Assembly: GCF_008806755.1 (NCBI RefSeq)
Contig: NZ_WAAU01000008.1
Span: 508,964-572,963, forward strand
Reading direction: 5' to 3'
DNA: 64,000 nt
DNA from: Tenacibaculum aiptasiae
Lineage (GTDB): Bacteria; Bacteroidota; Bacteroidia; Flavobacteriales; Flavobacteriaceae
Part shown: piece by piece, positions 1-10,908 of the stretch
Numbering within the stretch: position 1 is the first letter of the stretch
Layout of the letters: every line of letters begins with the position of its first letter
Notes under the pieces: generated by a model
Databases searched by the model: none
What the model saw: only the letters and a program-made list of their open reading frames with translations
What the model was told of the DNA's origin: nothing
Program-made: the position numbers and the translations under genes

Positions 1-1391
1 AAATGTAAACGGTTACGTTCTCCACCAGAAAGTGTATTCACTTTCTTATTTTGTTCGCTACCTCCAAAATTAAAACGACTTAAATATGCACGAGAGTTCA
101 CTTGCTTTCCTCCCATCATTACTAAATCTTGACCCTCTGAGAAATTTTCCCAAATAGATTTTTCTGGATCTATATTAGAATGTGATTGATCTACATAAGC
201 AATTTTTGCTGTCTCTCCTACTTTAAAACTTCCAGAATCTGGAGCTTCCTCTCCCATAATCATTTTAAAAATTGTAGTCTTACCAGCACCGTTTGGTCCA
301 ATAATACCAACAATTCCTGCTTGTGGAAGATTGAATTCTAAATTTTCATATAATAATTTATCTCCAAAAGCTTTTGATACACCAGTTGCTTCAATAACAT
401 TCGTTCCTAAACGAGGCCCATTAGGAATGTAAATCTCTAATTTTTCCTCAGTTTGCTTTTGGTCTTGACTCATTAATTTCTCATAGTTCTTCAAACGTGC
501 TTTTTGCTTTGTTTGACGACCTTTTGCTCCTTGTCTAACCCAATCTAACTCTCGTTCTAATGTCTTTTGACGTTTAGAAGCTGTTTTACTTTCTTGAGCT
601 AATCTTTTCGATTTTTGATCTAACCAAGACGAATAGTTTCCTTTCCAAGGAATTCCCTCTCCTCTGTCTAATTCTAAAATCCATCCTGCAACATTATCTA
701 AGAAATATCTATCGTGTGTTACAGCAATAACAGTTCCTTTGTATTGTGCTAAATGATGCTCTAACCAGTGTACAGATTCTGCATCTAAGTGGTTGGTAGG
801 CTCATCTAATAATAATATTTCAGGCTCTTGCAATAACAATCTACATAATGCAACTCTACGACGCTCTCCTCCAGATAATACTCCAATCTTCTTATCAGAA
901 TCTGGTGTACGTAAAGCATCCATTGCTATTTCTAACTTGGTGTCTAATTCCCAAGCATTAGAAGCATCAATTTTATCTTGAAGTTCGGCTTGTCTAGCCA
1001 TTAACTTCTCCATTTTATCAGCATCAGAGTATACTTCTTCTAAACCAAACATATCGTTGATTTTGTTATACTCATCTAAAATAGCTACAGTTTCTGCAAC
1101 TCCTTCTTTTACAACTTCTAAAACTGTTTTATCATCATCTAATTGTGGCTCTTGCTCTAAATAACCAACTTTATATCCTGGTGAAAAAGTTACATCTCCT
1201 TGGAAGTTTTTTTCTACTCCAGCTATTATTTTTAACAATGTTGATTTACCAGATCCATTAAGTCCTAGAATACCAATTTTAGCTCCATAAAAAAAGCTTA
1301 AATAAATATCTTTTAAAACTTGTTTCCCGGTACTTTGATAGGTCTTAGAGACCTTATTCATTGAAAAAATTACTTTCTTATCGTCTGACAT
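1..1391 (-). CDS. ettA: Energy-dependent translational throttle protein EttA (ABC-F ATPase), C-terminus cut by window edge
   Basis: Cytoplasmic ABC-F ATPase that binds the ribosomal E site and gates elongation by ADP/ATP ratio. Translation from the ATG at 1391 gives 463 visible codons of a protein usually about 555-565 residues, so roughly 100 are missing beyond position 1. Visible in order: first Walker A (GLNGSGKS), ABC signature (LSGGERRRVALC), Walker B (LLLDEPTNHLD), a basic linker, then the second Walker A (GPNGAGKT) and the second signature (LSGGERNRL) near the edge. Absence of membrane segments and the two tandem ATPase domains identify ABC-F; the first-domain sequence and linker fit EttA rather than Uup. 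The gene for a 60-residue membrane protein lies just upstream on the same strand. Confidence 0.93.
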   Translation of the reverse strand, partial: MSDDKKVIFSMNKVSKTYQSTGKQVLKDIYLSFFYGAKIGILGLNGSGKSTLLKIIAGVEKNFQGDVTFSPGYKVGYLEQEPQLDDDKTVLEVVKEGVAETVAILDEYNKINDMFGLEEVYSDADKMEKLMARQAELQDKIDASNAWELDTKLEIAMDALRTPDSDKKIGVLSGGERRRVALCRLLLQEPEILLLDEPTNHLDAESVHWLEHHLAQYKGTVIAVTHDRYFLDNVAGWILELDRGEGIPWKGNYSSWLDQKSKRLAQESKTASKRQKTLERELDWVRQGAKGRQTKQKARLKNYEKLMSQDQKQTEEKLEIYIPNGPRLGTNVIEATGVSKAFGDKLLYENLEFNLPQAGIVGIIGPNGAGKTTIFKMIMGEEAPDSGSFKVGETAKIAYVDQSHSNIDPEKSIWENFSEGQDLVMMGGKQVNSRAYLSRFNFGGSEQNKKVNTLSGGERNRLH

Positions 1392-1412
1392 TTAATTGCT
1401 ATTTTTTATTGT

Positions 1413-1595
1413 TTAAACTCTTCCTTTAAGGGCGTTAAACACCCAAGCATTTGCAAAAAAACCTAGACCTACAGCTCCAAAACCATATCCTGCTATTTCA
1501 TCGTATTTAAATACAGCTAATGCTACTAATAAAATACCCATTAAAACCATTATAAGCGTTGCCCAACCTAGGACTGTGTTTTTATTCATTGACAT
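1413..1595 (-). CDS. Small two-helix membrane protein (CAL67264-like family)
   Basis: A 60-residue protein with two hydrophobic helices (about residues 9-28 and 36-55) separated by a short loop containing KYDEIAGYG. It ends 21 bases before ettA on the same strand and is probably co-transcribed with it. I recall this small membrane protein as a conserved neighbour of ettA in flavobacteria (CAL67264 family); the name rests on memory of context and length, not on a search. Function unknown. Confidence 0.75.
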   Translation of the reverse strand: MSMNKNTVLGWATLIMVLMGILLVALAVFKYDEIAGYGFGAVGLGFFANAWVFNALKGRV

Positions 1596-1756
1596 AATTT
1601 ACTTTTTACAAAAAATGTGAATTACAAATATCGGTATTTATTTAGATTTGACAATATTAAGTTTTAGGGCAAAAACCTTATTATTCATTACAGGTTTAAA
1701 TTTATCATATCTTTTATATTTCTATTTTTGGAAAAAATGTAACTTAGTCTTCAAAA

Positions 1757-2743
1757 ATGCGTCTTTATAATATGCGTAACATATTGTACATATTATTCTT
1801 TTTATCAGTTGGTAAGTTTTCCTACGCTACAAATGACAATGAAATCATTATCAATTCTGTTCCTATTCATTTTAAGAACGCAAAAGTTATAAATGAACAT
1901 TCTACTCGAATTCCTTTTAAATTAGTTGATAGACTTATTGTTATTGAAGGTAACATAAAAGATAAAAAAGGGAATTTTATTATTGATACAGGTTCTGAAA
2001 CCATGATTTTAAACAAAGCGCATTTTAAAATTTATCCTTTTCAAAAAGAAAAAAAAACTACAACAGGAGTTATTAATAATGTAGATAATCTTTTTGAAAA
2101 AAAGATAAAAAAACTATCACTAAAAGAGTTTACTCTTCATAATAAGAGATCTGATATTATTGATTTATCTCACATAGAAAAAAGTAAAAAAATTAAACTA
2201 TTAGGAATCATTGGTTACAGTATTTTAAAAGACTATGAAATTTTTATCGATCTATACCTGAATCAGATTACGCTTACCAAAATAGATTCATCAGGAAATA
2301 CTTTAAATAAAAATGTATATCTGGAAAAGATAGTTGATACTGTTGACTTTAAACTAGAAAAACACACTATTGTTTTAAATGGTTATATTGGTAAACAGAA
2401 AATAAAATTTGGTCTAGATACGGGTGCTGAATTTAATCAGTTGCATAAAAGAATTAACAAAAAAGCTTTAAGGCATTTTTACCCTAAAAAACGTGTAAAA
2501 CTTGTGGGGGCAAGCAAAAGAAAAATTGAAGTTATGTATGGAGATTTATTCCGAATAAAACTTAGTGATAAGATATATTTTGGACCTATGAAAACCATGC
2601 TCACCAGCCTTCATAACATGAACAAAGCCTTTGGCACAAATTTAGATGGTATATTAGGACATGACTTTTTTGCACAAAAAAGGGTTATAATCAATTATAA
2701 AAAAGAGAAGCTTTATTTTATTAATTACCCACTTATAAGATAG
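1757..2743 (+). CDS. Secreted retropepsin-like aspartyl protease family protein
   Basis: 328 residues with an N-terminal signal peptide (hydrophobic segment about residues 7-22, ending near SYA). Two aspartyl-protease half-domains are visible: D-T-G-S-E at about residue 78 (FIIDTGSETMIL) and D-T-G-A-E at about residue 222 (FGLDTGAEF). Each is followed by the small-residue/hydrophobic pattern of retropepsin folds; a late ILGHDFF motif matches the G-hydrophobic-D/L-F segment seen near the end of such domains. Likely periplasmic or lipid-exposed; substrate unknown. The ATG at 1772 (M-R-N-I) is an alternative start and would still leave a signal peptide. Confidence 0.8.
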   Translation: MRLYNMRNILYILFFLSVGKFSYATNDNEIIINSVPIHFKNAKVINEHSTRIPFKLVDRLIVIEGNIKDKKGNFIIDTGSETMILNKAHFKIYPFQKEKKTTTGVINNVDNLFEKKIKKLSLKEFTLHNKRSDIIDLSHIEKSKKIKLLGIIGYSILKDYEIFIDLYLNQITLTKIDSSGNTLNKNVYLEKIVDTVDFKLEKHTIVLNGYIGKQKIKFGLDTGAEFNQLHKRINKKALRHFYPKKRVKLVGASKRKIEVMYGDLFRIKLSDKIYFGPMKTMLTSLHNMNKAFGTNLDGILGHDFFAQKRVIINYKKEKLYFINYPLIR

Positions 2744-2789
2744 TTTTTACCTCTTTAAAAAAATCATTTGATTGTATTTATAGTATAGC

Positions 2790-3752
2790 ATGAAGCATTT
2801 ATTAAAAATAACTTTATTCATAATTTGTTTTAGTAACCTCAACGTTTTTTCTCAGAAAAAAGCAATAAAAGGTTATAAAATAGAAGGAGATTATGTTGTT
2901 TTTACATTTGATAAAAGAGACTATACTGAAGCTACCAATGAACGTACCAAAGAGAAGCTGGATTTTGATGATTTTGACATAGAAAATGTTGTTGTTTCTG
3001 GTAATTTTAATTCATGGTCTAGAGACAGTTGGAAAATGACTAAGGTTTCCAAAAACATATATGAATTAAGAAAAAGAATTACCGATTTTAAAGATGAATT
3101 TGACTGGGAATTCAAATTTGTTATAAATAATCGCATTTGGGCTGAACCCTCTGAAAACATAAGCAATATTACTCCTGCTAGGGATGGTTTCATGAATTAC
3201 TACACTTATAATTTAAAAATGTATAGTGCCTATCCTAGTAAAAATGGAAATGCAAAATTTAGACTTAAAGGTTTTGAAAATGCTAAAAAAGTAATTGTTA
3301 CAGGTTCTTTTAATAAATGGAACGAACAACTTTTTGAAATGGAAAAAACCGATAATGGTTGGGAGCTAACACTTCAATTAAATCCTGATAAATATGAATA
3401 CCGATTTATTGTTGATGGTGCTTGGATTGAAGACCCAATTAACCCTATGAAAGTTCCTAATGAATTTGGAGAATATAATTCTATAATTGATATTTCTGTT
3501 AAGGTAAAATTCTTTTTATATGGTTATGAAGACGCCAAAGAAGTAATTTTAGCCGGATCTTTTAATGATTGGTCTGAACATTCTTTAAAAATGAAAAGAG
3601 TAAAGAATGGTTGGACATATTCAACAAAACTGCCTTCTGGAAAACATCATTATAAATTTATAGTAGATGGAAATTGGAAAGTAGATCCATCAAACCCTGT
3701 AAAAGAATTTGATGGACATGGTAATATCAATTCTGTAAAAATGGTGAAATAA
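2790..3752 (+). CDS. Secreted protein with three glycogen-binding (CBM48/AMPK1-type) domains
   Basis: 320 residues; signal peptide about 1-21 (cleavage near FSQ). Three tandem beta-sandwich repeats carry the CBM48 hallmark G-(N/S)-F-N-x-W: VSGNFNSW (about residue 70), VTGSFNKW (about 170) and LAGSFNDW (about 256). The last two also have the family ending YxFIVDGxWxxDPxNP. No catalytic domain is present, so it is probably a carbohydrate-binding or scaffold protein outside the cytoplasm. Its stop is directly adjacent to the stop of the convergent FadH-like gene. Confidence 0.85.
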   Translation: MKHLLKITLFIICFSNLNVFSQKKAIKGYKIEGDYVVFTFDKRDYTEATNERTKEKLDFDDFDIENVVVSGNFNSWSRDSWKMTKVSKNIYELRKRITDFKDEFDWEFKFVINNRIWAEPSENISNITPARDGFMNYYTYNLKMYSAYPSKNGNAKFRLKGFENAKKVIVTGSFNKWNEQLFEMEKTDNGWELTLQLNPDKYEYRFIVDGAWIEDPINPMKVPNEFGEYNSIIDISVKVKFFLYGYEDAKEVILAGSFNDWSEHSLKMKRVKNGWTYSTKLPSGKHHYKFIVDGNWKVDPSNPVKEFDGHGNINSVKMVK

Positions 3753-5825
<2,073 letters not shown>

Positions 5826-5847
5826 TGCAAAATACATTAATTTTCTT

Positions 5848-5887
5848 TAAAAAATAAATAAGGCAGCCATTTAATGACTGCCTTATT
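5848..5887 (-). terminator. Intrinsic terminator of the nitronate-monooxygenase-like gene
   Basis: Stem AATAAGGCAG (5857-5866) pairs with CTGCCTTATT (5878-5887); read on the minus strand it is followed by a T-rich tail. Confidence 0.85.
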
Positions 5888-5905
5888 CTTCTATTTATTA
5901 TTTTT

Positions 5906-6847
5906 CTAAATAAATTTAGCTACTATCTGATTAACTGGTAAAACATCTTTAGTATGCTCTATACTTGGTCCAGCTACCCATACAGTTTTATAAGTAGCTT
6001 TCATGGCTGCCTTTTCAGTAGCTTTCATTCCTATTGAAAAACGGATCATTTTTACCCACTTTTTTAATTTTCTATTTTTATTTAAAAGCTTTTCTAACCA
6101 ACTTTCTTCTGTACCTATTTTTTGTACATAAGGAGTATTAATTACTGTACAGGGTGTTCCAGAAATTCTCTTTGTCATTATAATGTCTTTCTCTCCATAA
6201 GTAACACAAGCTTCCTTATATTCTTTGGTTACGTCTGACTCTGTGGATGCAATAAAAGGACTTCCAACTGATACACCTATAGCTCCATAAGACAACATTT
6301 CTTCTAACTGTTCTTTATTCCCTACCCCTCCGGCTGAAATAACTGGTATATTACAATTACTTGTTAACTCTTCTATTAACTCTTTAGGAGTAAAATTACC
6401 TCTGTGTCCTCCTGCTTCATTATTTACAGCAATCAAAGCATCCGCTTTTAAGGATTCTACTTTTTTAGCAAATTTTAAATCGGTAACGTCACAAAATACT
6501 TTGATTCCTTTTTTATGTGCTTCTCTAATCGTTTCTTCTGGACTTCCCAAAGAAGTTATAATAAAATCTACTCCTTCTTCACACAGTACTTCTAATTGTG
6601 CTTTATATTTAACATTAGATTTATTCACAATTAAATTAAAACCAAAAGAACCTCCTTCTACTTTATGCTCTTTTAATTCTTTAATAGCTGCTCTTAGTTC
6701 TTCTAAGGTTCTATAATTCAATGCAGGGATACAACCAGCTACTCCTGCTTTCATACCTTCAATGACCATTTTAGTATTTGACACTAAAAACATTGGTGCC
6801 ATAATTATTGGGTGTTTAACACCTAAGATATCTTTAAGATTTGACAT
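5906..6847 (-). CDS. Nitronate monooxygenase family FMN protein (NMO/FabK-like)
   Basis: 313 residues forming an FMN-dependent TIM barrel of the nitronate monooxygenase (former 2-nitropropane dioxygenase) family. Seen: an N-terminal PIIMAPMFLVS strand, EAGGHRG in mid-protein (conserved His near the flavin) and the phosphate-binding ISAGGVGN...GVSVGSPFIAS. Family members oxidise alkyl nitronates or, in the FabK branch, reduce enoyl-ACP; the longer C-terminus does not settle which. Shares its operator with the FadH-like gene at 3753-5780, which suggests a joint detoxification role. Confidence 0.85.
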   Translation of the reverse strand: MSNLKDILGVKHPIIMAPMFLVSNTKMVIEGMKAGVAGCIPALNYRTLEELRAAIKELKEHKVEGGSFGFNLIVNKSNVKYKAQLEVLCEEGVDFIITSLGSPEETIREAHKKGIKVFCDVTDLKFAKKVESLKADALIAVNNEAGGHRGNFTPKELIEELTSNCNIPVISAGGVGNKEQLEEMLSYGAIGVSVGSPFIASTESDVTKEYKEACVTYGEKDIIMTKRISGTPCTVINTPYVQKIGTEESWLEKLLNKNRKLKKWVKMIRFSIGMKATEKAAMKATYKTVWVAGPSIEHTKDVLPVNQIVAKFI

Positions 6848-6860
6848 ATTTGAAGTTTTA

Positions 6861-6886
6861 AATTTATTATGCGCGCATAATAAATT
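6861..6886 (-). promoter_or_regulatory. 26-bp perfect palindromic operator upstream of the NMO-like gene
   Basis: Core TTATTATGC/GC/GCATAATAA, extended symmetrically to 26 bases. On the minus strand it occupies the spacer between TTG (CAA at 6888-6890) and TAAATTTA, as at 5804-5825. Two independent copies with identical half-sites and different central bases indicate a true protein-binding site. Confidence 0.78.
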
Positions 6887-6967
6887 GCAAGATACGATTT
6901 TTTATAAGACAAAAAGACAATTAACTTTTAAGTATATTTACATATGCTATAAATTTAAAATTGTGCT

Positions 6968-7567
6968 ATGAGTAAAAAAAGATCTGAGTTAATAGGAAAA
7001 CTTATTATGTTAATCTTATTTGTTTCTTGTTCAAAAAATGAAGTTAGGTTAAAAGAACTCGCAAGTTACCCTGTGAAATTTGCTAAACAAAAAGTCAATC
7101 ATCCGAGTAATGATTTTTCTATATTTATCCCAAAAAGCTGGAAATGGAAAGTTGAAGATTATAATAATGAAAACATTATTTTAGGTATTGATGCTATCTC
7201 TAATCCCGATAAAGATGGATTTACTGATGTTATTGCTATTCAAAAGATTAAAAGTTTAGGAAAAAATAAAAGCTTAGAATCTGAATTCAAACACTACTTT
7301 AACTTAATAAAAAATAATTCGAAAGGTCAAAAGATAGTAGAATCTGGTTCTACAGAAATTTTAAACCAAAAATCATATTTCATACATATAAAATCAACTA
7401 CTGATATATATGGAGCTACTGAATCAATAAGTTTTATTTTAAACAGCGAAACTGAAGGAGTCTTCTATAACTTAACAGCTTCTGCATCTCAAACTAAAGA
7501 CTTCAAGAAAAATATGTCGGTTATGATTAGGTCTCTATCAACTTTTAGAAAATTAAACAATGAATAA
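6968..7567 (+). CDS. Hypothetical lipoprotein
   Basis: 199 residues with a type II signal peptide: basic start, hydrophobic LIMLILFVS, then C at residue 23 (lipobox FVSC). The mature part has an FIPKSWKWKV segment and a beta-rich body resembling small lipoproteins with PsbP-like folds, but I do not recognise the family. Divergent from the NMO-like gene; its own promoter would overlap the region beyond the 26-bp palindrome. Confidence 0.7.
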   Translation: MSKKRSELIGKLIMLILFVSCSKNEVRLKELASYPVKFAKQKVNHPSNDFSIFIPKSWKWKVEDYNNENIILGIDAISNPDKDGFTDVIAIQKIKSLGKNKSLESEFKHYFNLIKNNSKGQKIVESGSTEILNQKSYFIHIKSTTDIYGATESISFILNSETEGVFYNLTASASQTKDFKKNMSVMIRSLSTFRKLNNE

Positions 7568-7687
7568 ATCGATGATAGAATTGAAAATTTTACAATTTGG
7601 GAACAAAAAAATAAATGCATAACATATAATTTTAAATCATACACTATGCACTAAAAATTACTTCTGTAAGGCTAGAAGTCATCAATG

Positions 7688-8557
7688 TTAATACAAATAA
7701 CCCATTTTCCCTTTCTGATAATCTCGTAATGCTTCCATTATCTCTGTTTGAGTATTCATAACATAAGGTCCCCAAGAAGCTACTTTTTCATTTATAGGCT
7801 CTCCTGATAATACTAACAAAGTACTTTCTTTTTTCGCTTCTATTTGTATGCTATCCCCATCTTGATGAAAAGTAATCATTTGAGTTGCTCCTTTTTTTAA
7901 AGTTGCTTCATCATTAATCAGTACTTCACCATCTAACAAATACACTAGGGATTTATGTGATGTTGGAATACTAATATTCATTTCTCCTTTCTCTTGAGTT
8001 TTAACCGTAAACACATTAACTGCTGTTTGAGTTTTAATCAGTCCTTGTTTTTCTTCTAGTTCTCCAGCTACAACTTTTAATTCTATACTCTTATCTTCAT
8101 TTGTTATAACAGGAATATCTTCACTTTTTAAATGTTGATAATTTGCAGGCATCATTTTTTTTACTGCTGGAAGATTAAGCCATAATTGTATTCCTTCTAA
8201 CTCCCCTCCTCTTTCTACAAACTCTTTTGATGGTCCTTCTGCATGAATAATACCTCTACCTGCTGTGGTCCATTGTACATCTCCTGCCTTTACTAACATT
8301 TCATTTCCTAAAGAATCCCTATGCAATTGCTCTCCTTTAAATAATAATGTTATTGGCTCAAAACCTCTATGTGGATGTGGTCCTAAATCAAAAGGATTAT
8401 TAAACGGACTTATTGCATAAGGTCCATAATGATGCAGTAATAAAAATGGATCTACCATATCTATTCCTTCTGTTGGAATGGGTTGTCTTAATCTTACTGG
8501 TCCCATGCTTACAAGTGGACTCCCTACTTTATGCGCTATTGTTTTTAATGTTTTCAT
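7688..8557 (-). CDS. Pirin family protein (bicupin)
   Basis: 289 residues. The N-terminal cupin has the pirin metal motif HPHRGFEPITLL (His-x-His pair) and, later, GRGIIHAEGPS; the C-terminal half ends with the usual LSGEPINE...WGPYVMNT motif. Bacterial pirins are iron-binding and some have quercetinase activity. Downstream of the MarR gene on the same strand, 159 bases apart; a CCATGG-centred dyad at 8661-8674 lies between them, so this gene may belong to the same redox-stress regulon. Confidence 0.92.
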   Translation of the reverse strand: MKTLKTIAHKVGSPLVSMGPVRLRQPIPTEGIDMVDPFLLLHHYGPYAISPFNNPFDLGPHPHRGFEPITLLFKGEQLHRDSLGNEMLVKAGDVQWTTAGRGIIHAEGPSKEFVERGGELEGIQLWLNLPAVKKMMPANYQHLKSEDIPVITNEDKSIELKVVAGELEEKQGLIKTQTAVNVFTVKTQEKGEMNISIPTSHKSLVYLLDGEVLINDEATLKKGATQMITFHQDGDSIQIEAKKESTLLVLSGEPINEKVASWGPYVMNTQTEIMEALRDYQKGKMGYLY

Positions 8558-8660
8558 GTTTTTTTAATTCAAATGATACTTCTACTTTTAATTTACCTAG
8601 TAAATAAAGTTGTTCGGTATTTTCTGCTTCTTGTATTTTAAAATCATCACATTTAAATTA

Positions 8661-8674
8661 TTTTCCATGGAAAA
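8661..8674. promoter_or_regulatory. Palindrome TTTTCCATGGAAAA, candidate operator
   Basis: Perfect 14-bp palindrome followed by TATATT, between the MarR and pirin genes. A related sequence (TTTACCATGGAATATA) lies at 11304-11319, just upstream of the -7 box of the DoxX-to-MarR operon. The two shared sites suggest joint control, perhaps by the MarR protein encoded at 8717-9154; this is inference. Confidence 0.5.
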
Positions 8675-8716
8675 TATATTGATAAATTTTTTGCCCTTTT
8701 CAATATATTTTTATTC

Positions 8717-9154
8717 CTATCTAATTTTGTCTAATAAATTACTTAACTGAATTGCTTCTTCTTCGGTAATATTTTCAATAAAATCTACATCAATATTACT
8801 GTCTATGGTTTCAAGTAACTCTAATCCTTGATTGGTTATGTTTATAAATACAACTCTCCTATCGTGATCGCATCTCATACGATTAATTAATTTCTTATCG
8901 CATAATTTGTCCATTAATCGAGTGGCATTAGGAGCTCTTTCAATCATTCTGTCTTTAATAACCTGAACTTTTATAGGTTCTTTGGCTCCTCTAAGGATTC
9001 TAAGAATATTATACTGCTGTGGTGAGATTCCATAAGGGCGGAAAAATTCATTTTCTTTACTAAGAATCCAATTTGCTGTATATTTTATATTTATAAAAGC
9101 TTTCACTTTGTTATTTGGAAATGTTGAATTAATGTCTTTTGAAATATCTCCCAT
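8717..9154 (-). CDS. MarR family transcriptional regulator
   Basis: 145 residues with the MarR winged-helix layout: dimerisation helix, recognition region ISPQQYNILRILRG...NATRLMDKLCDKKLI, and the wing signature R-C-D-H-D-R-R-V-V-F-I-N-I-T. No Cys matches the OhrR sensor position; C-D-K and R-C-D are the only candidates. Last gene of a probable operon with the glutaredoxin-like gene 5 bases upstream. Likely represses its own operon and the pirin gene. Confidence 0.85.
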   Translation of the reverse strand: MGDISKDINSTFPNNKVKAFINIKYTANWILSKENEFFRPYGISPQQYNILRILRGAKEPIKVQVIKDRMIERAPNATRLMDKLCDKKLINRMRCDHDRRVVFINITNQGLELLETIDSNIDVDFIENITEEEAIQLSNLLDKIR

Positions 9155-9159
9155 TGTAT

Positions 9160-9408
9160 CTACCCTCTTAATTTTAAATCCTTCATTAACTTATTGAACA
9201 AATCTGATGTTGGTGTTAAATAGACCTCTTCATTAATAAATAATGTTGGGTATTTAACTGTACCTTCATACAGCTCTTTACTATGTTCTCTGGCTTGTTC
9301 ATCCGTTGATACATCTTTGTAATCAAAAGCTATTTCTGTAGATTTTAAAAAGTTTTTAAACGCAACTGAATGTGCATGCCCTTTTCTACCGTATAAAGTA
9401 ATTTTCAT
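9160..9408 (-). CDS. Glutaredoxin-fold protein lacking the CxxC active site
   Basis: 82 residues starting M-K-I-T-L-Y-G-R-K-G-H-A-H-S. The fold follows glutaredoxin: beta strand, the active-site position, a VAFKNFL helix, KDVSTDEQA, then VKYPTLFI with the cis-Pro and a C-terminal helix. Where glutaredoxins have C-P-Y-C this protein has G-H-A-H-S, so it cannot do dithiol chemistry. A longer reading from 9456 exists, but the -7 box TAATTTTG (9426-9433, minus) lies inside that extension, so 9408 is the likely start. Forms an operon with the MarR gene. Confidence 0.72.
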   Translation of the reverse strand: MKITLYGRKGHAHSVAFKNFLKSTEIAFDYKDVSTDEQAREHSKELYEGTVKYPTLFINEEVYLTPTSDLFNKLMKDLKLRG

Positions 9409-9425
9409 CTTTTTCTTTCTTAGTA

Positions 9426-9433
9426 CAAAATTA
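9426..9433 (-). promoter_or_regulatory. -7 box of the glutaredoxin-like/MarR transcript
   Basis: TAATTTTG on the minus strand matches TAnnTTTG; it implies transcription starting near 9420 and supports translation from 9408. Confidence 0.5.
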
Positions 9434-9516
9434 GTTAAATCGCTTTTTATTTCCAAGGAAACTAATGTAAGAGCATTTATTTCATTTGGCAGTATTGGTA
9501 AAAATACAATTACTCC

Positions 9517-9948
9517 TTATCCTATAAAACCTTCCTTTACATGTGCTCCATCACAATAAGGCTTATTTTTTGAAGCTCCACATCTACAAAAAGCTGTTGT
9601 TTTGTTTTTTTTCTCTGATTTTCCATCTGAGTTAGTTATATGTAAAGTTCCATACACTAACAATGGTCCATTTGCTAAAACTTCAATCTTAGTCTCTGTA
9701 TATGCTTTTTCCTTACTTTCACCTTTTGATATGTATGATAATGCACCAGATGGACAAGCTTCTACTTGTTTTTTAATCCTTTCTGTAGTTGCTCCTTCCA
9801 TGTTTACCCATGGTTTATTTCTTGGATCAAAAACCTGAATTAATTCTTTCCAACACTTCTTAGCGTGAATACAAGTTTTTGGTTTCCAAACTACAGTAAT
9901 ATCATCATTACTGTATTTTTTTACTAGCTCTTTTTGCTTATCAGACAT
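9517..9948 (-). CDS. Fusion of YjdI-type (4Fe-4S) mono-cluster domain and CDGSH iron-sulfur domain
   Basis: 143 residues. The N-terminal part (about 14-72) is a YjdI/Fer4_19 domain: C-I-H-A-K-K-C and later E-A-C-P-S-G-A-L. The C-terminal part has the mitoNEET-type motif C-R-C-G-x-S-x-x-K-P-Y-C-D-G-x-H, which ligates a [2Fe-2S] cluster by three Cys and one His. Both clusters are redox or electron-transfer centres. It sits in a redox-stress operon between the FMN reductase and glutaredoxin-like genes. Confidence 0.9.
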   Translation of the reverse strand: MSDKQKELVKKYSNDDITVVWKPKTCIHAKKCWKELIQVFDPRNKPWVNMEGATTERIKKQVEACPSGALSYISKGESKEKAYTETKIEVLANGPLLVYGTLHITNSDGKSEKKNKTTAFCRCGASKNKPYCDGAHVKEGFIG

Positions 9949-9965
9949 AACTAAAATGTTTTTAT

Positions 9966-10496
9966 TTATACTACATTTTCGAAAGTTGTAACTGCTTCTT
10001 TAAGTTTATTATTTAACTCTTCATTTACAATACTTCCCTCTTTAAAGTTATCATAAAATACTGGTAATGAGAAATTCGAAGCTACATTGGCTCCCATATG
10101 AGGAAAAGTTCCTAATGCTGAAGCCAAAACTCCTGCGCCTCCTCTACCTCCTGGTGATGCTGCCATTACTAAAACTGGTTTGTCTCTAAATACTTTCCTA
10201 TCTTTTCTAGAAGCCCAGTCGAAAATATTTTTAAATGCTGCTGAATACGATCCGTTATGTTCAGCTAAAGAAACTATAAATCCATCATATTTATCTAAAG
10301 CTTCATTAAACTTAGCTGCTCCTTCTGGATATTCTTCATCTCTTTCTATATCTTCACTAAAAACGGGTGTCGTGTAATCGTTTAAATCTAATACATCAAA
10401 AGATACATTCTCCAATTGACTTGCTGCATAAGTTGCTAATTGTTTGTTAATTGATGTAGTACTTGTACTACCTGCAAATGCTGCTATTTTTTTCAT
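9966..10496 (-). CDS. NADPH-dependent FMN reductase family protein
   Basis: 176 residues with a flavodoxin-like fold: phosphate loop A-G-S-T-S-T-T-S-I-N near the N-terminus (FMN binding), SLAEHNGSYSAAFKNIFDW in the middle (typical of the SsuE/ArsH/chromate-reductase class) and ASPGGRGGAG. The family reduces FMN, quinones or metals with NAD(P)H. Located 4 bases after the OsmC gene and probably translated from the same mRNA. Confidence 0.88.
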   Translation of the reverse strand: MKKIAAFAGSTSTTSINKQLATYAASQLENVSFDVLDLNDYTTPVFSEDIERDEEYPEGAAKFNEALDKYDGFIVSLAEHNGSYSAAFKNIFDWASRKDRKVFRDKPVLVMAASPGGRGGAGVLASALGTFPHMGANVASNFSLPVFYDNFKEGSIVNEELNNKLKEAVTTFENVV

Positions 10497-10500
10497 CTTG

Positions 10501-10908
10501 TTATATTATTTTACTACTTATTTCTGTTTCTCCTTTTATCATTTTAGCAATAGGACATTGAGCTGCCATTGCTAATAATTTTTCTCGTTGTTCTTCGGTT
10601 ACTTCTTTTTCAAAAGAGATTTCCTCTACTAACGATTTTTTTATTCCTTCAGAAGTTAATGCCTGTTTTTGACTTACTTTAACAGTAATCTCACCTAAAT
10701 CCCAATTTTTCTTTTCAGCATACATACGTAATGTCATAGATACACAACCGCCTATTGCTGTTAACAAATACTCTACTGGTGTTGGAGCATTATCGTCTCC
10801 TCCTTTATTAACCGGTTCATCTATCATTACAAAATGATTTCTCATTTTTGCTTCTGCTAAATAATTACGATTGGTTAGTTTAACTTCTGAAGTGATATTT
10901 TTAGGCAT
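10501..10908 (-). CDS. OsmC/Ohr family peroxiredoxin-like protein
   Basis: 135 residues. The two family cysteines are visible, in A-I-G-G-C-V-S-M-T and A-A-Q-C-P-I-A-K. OsmC proteins reduce organic hydroperoxides through this pair. Overlaps the upstream DoxX gene by 8 bases, indicating translational coupling. Confidence 0.9.
   Translation of the reverse strand: MPKNITSEVKLTNRNYLAEAKMRNHFVMIDEPVNKGGDDNAPTPVEYLLTAIGGCVSMTLRMYAEKKNWDLGEITVKVSQKQALTSEGIKKSLVEEISFEKEVTEEQREKLLAMAAQCPIAKMIKGETEISSKII

Noticed and set aside
8558..8660. Extra minus-strand coding segment upstream of pirin
   Set aside because: A short protein-like frame exists but has no start codon and is preceded by a stop; too weak to call.
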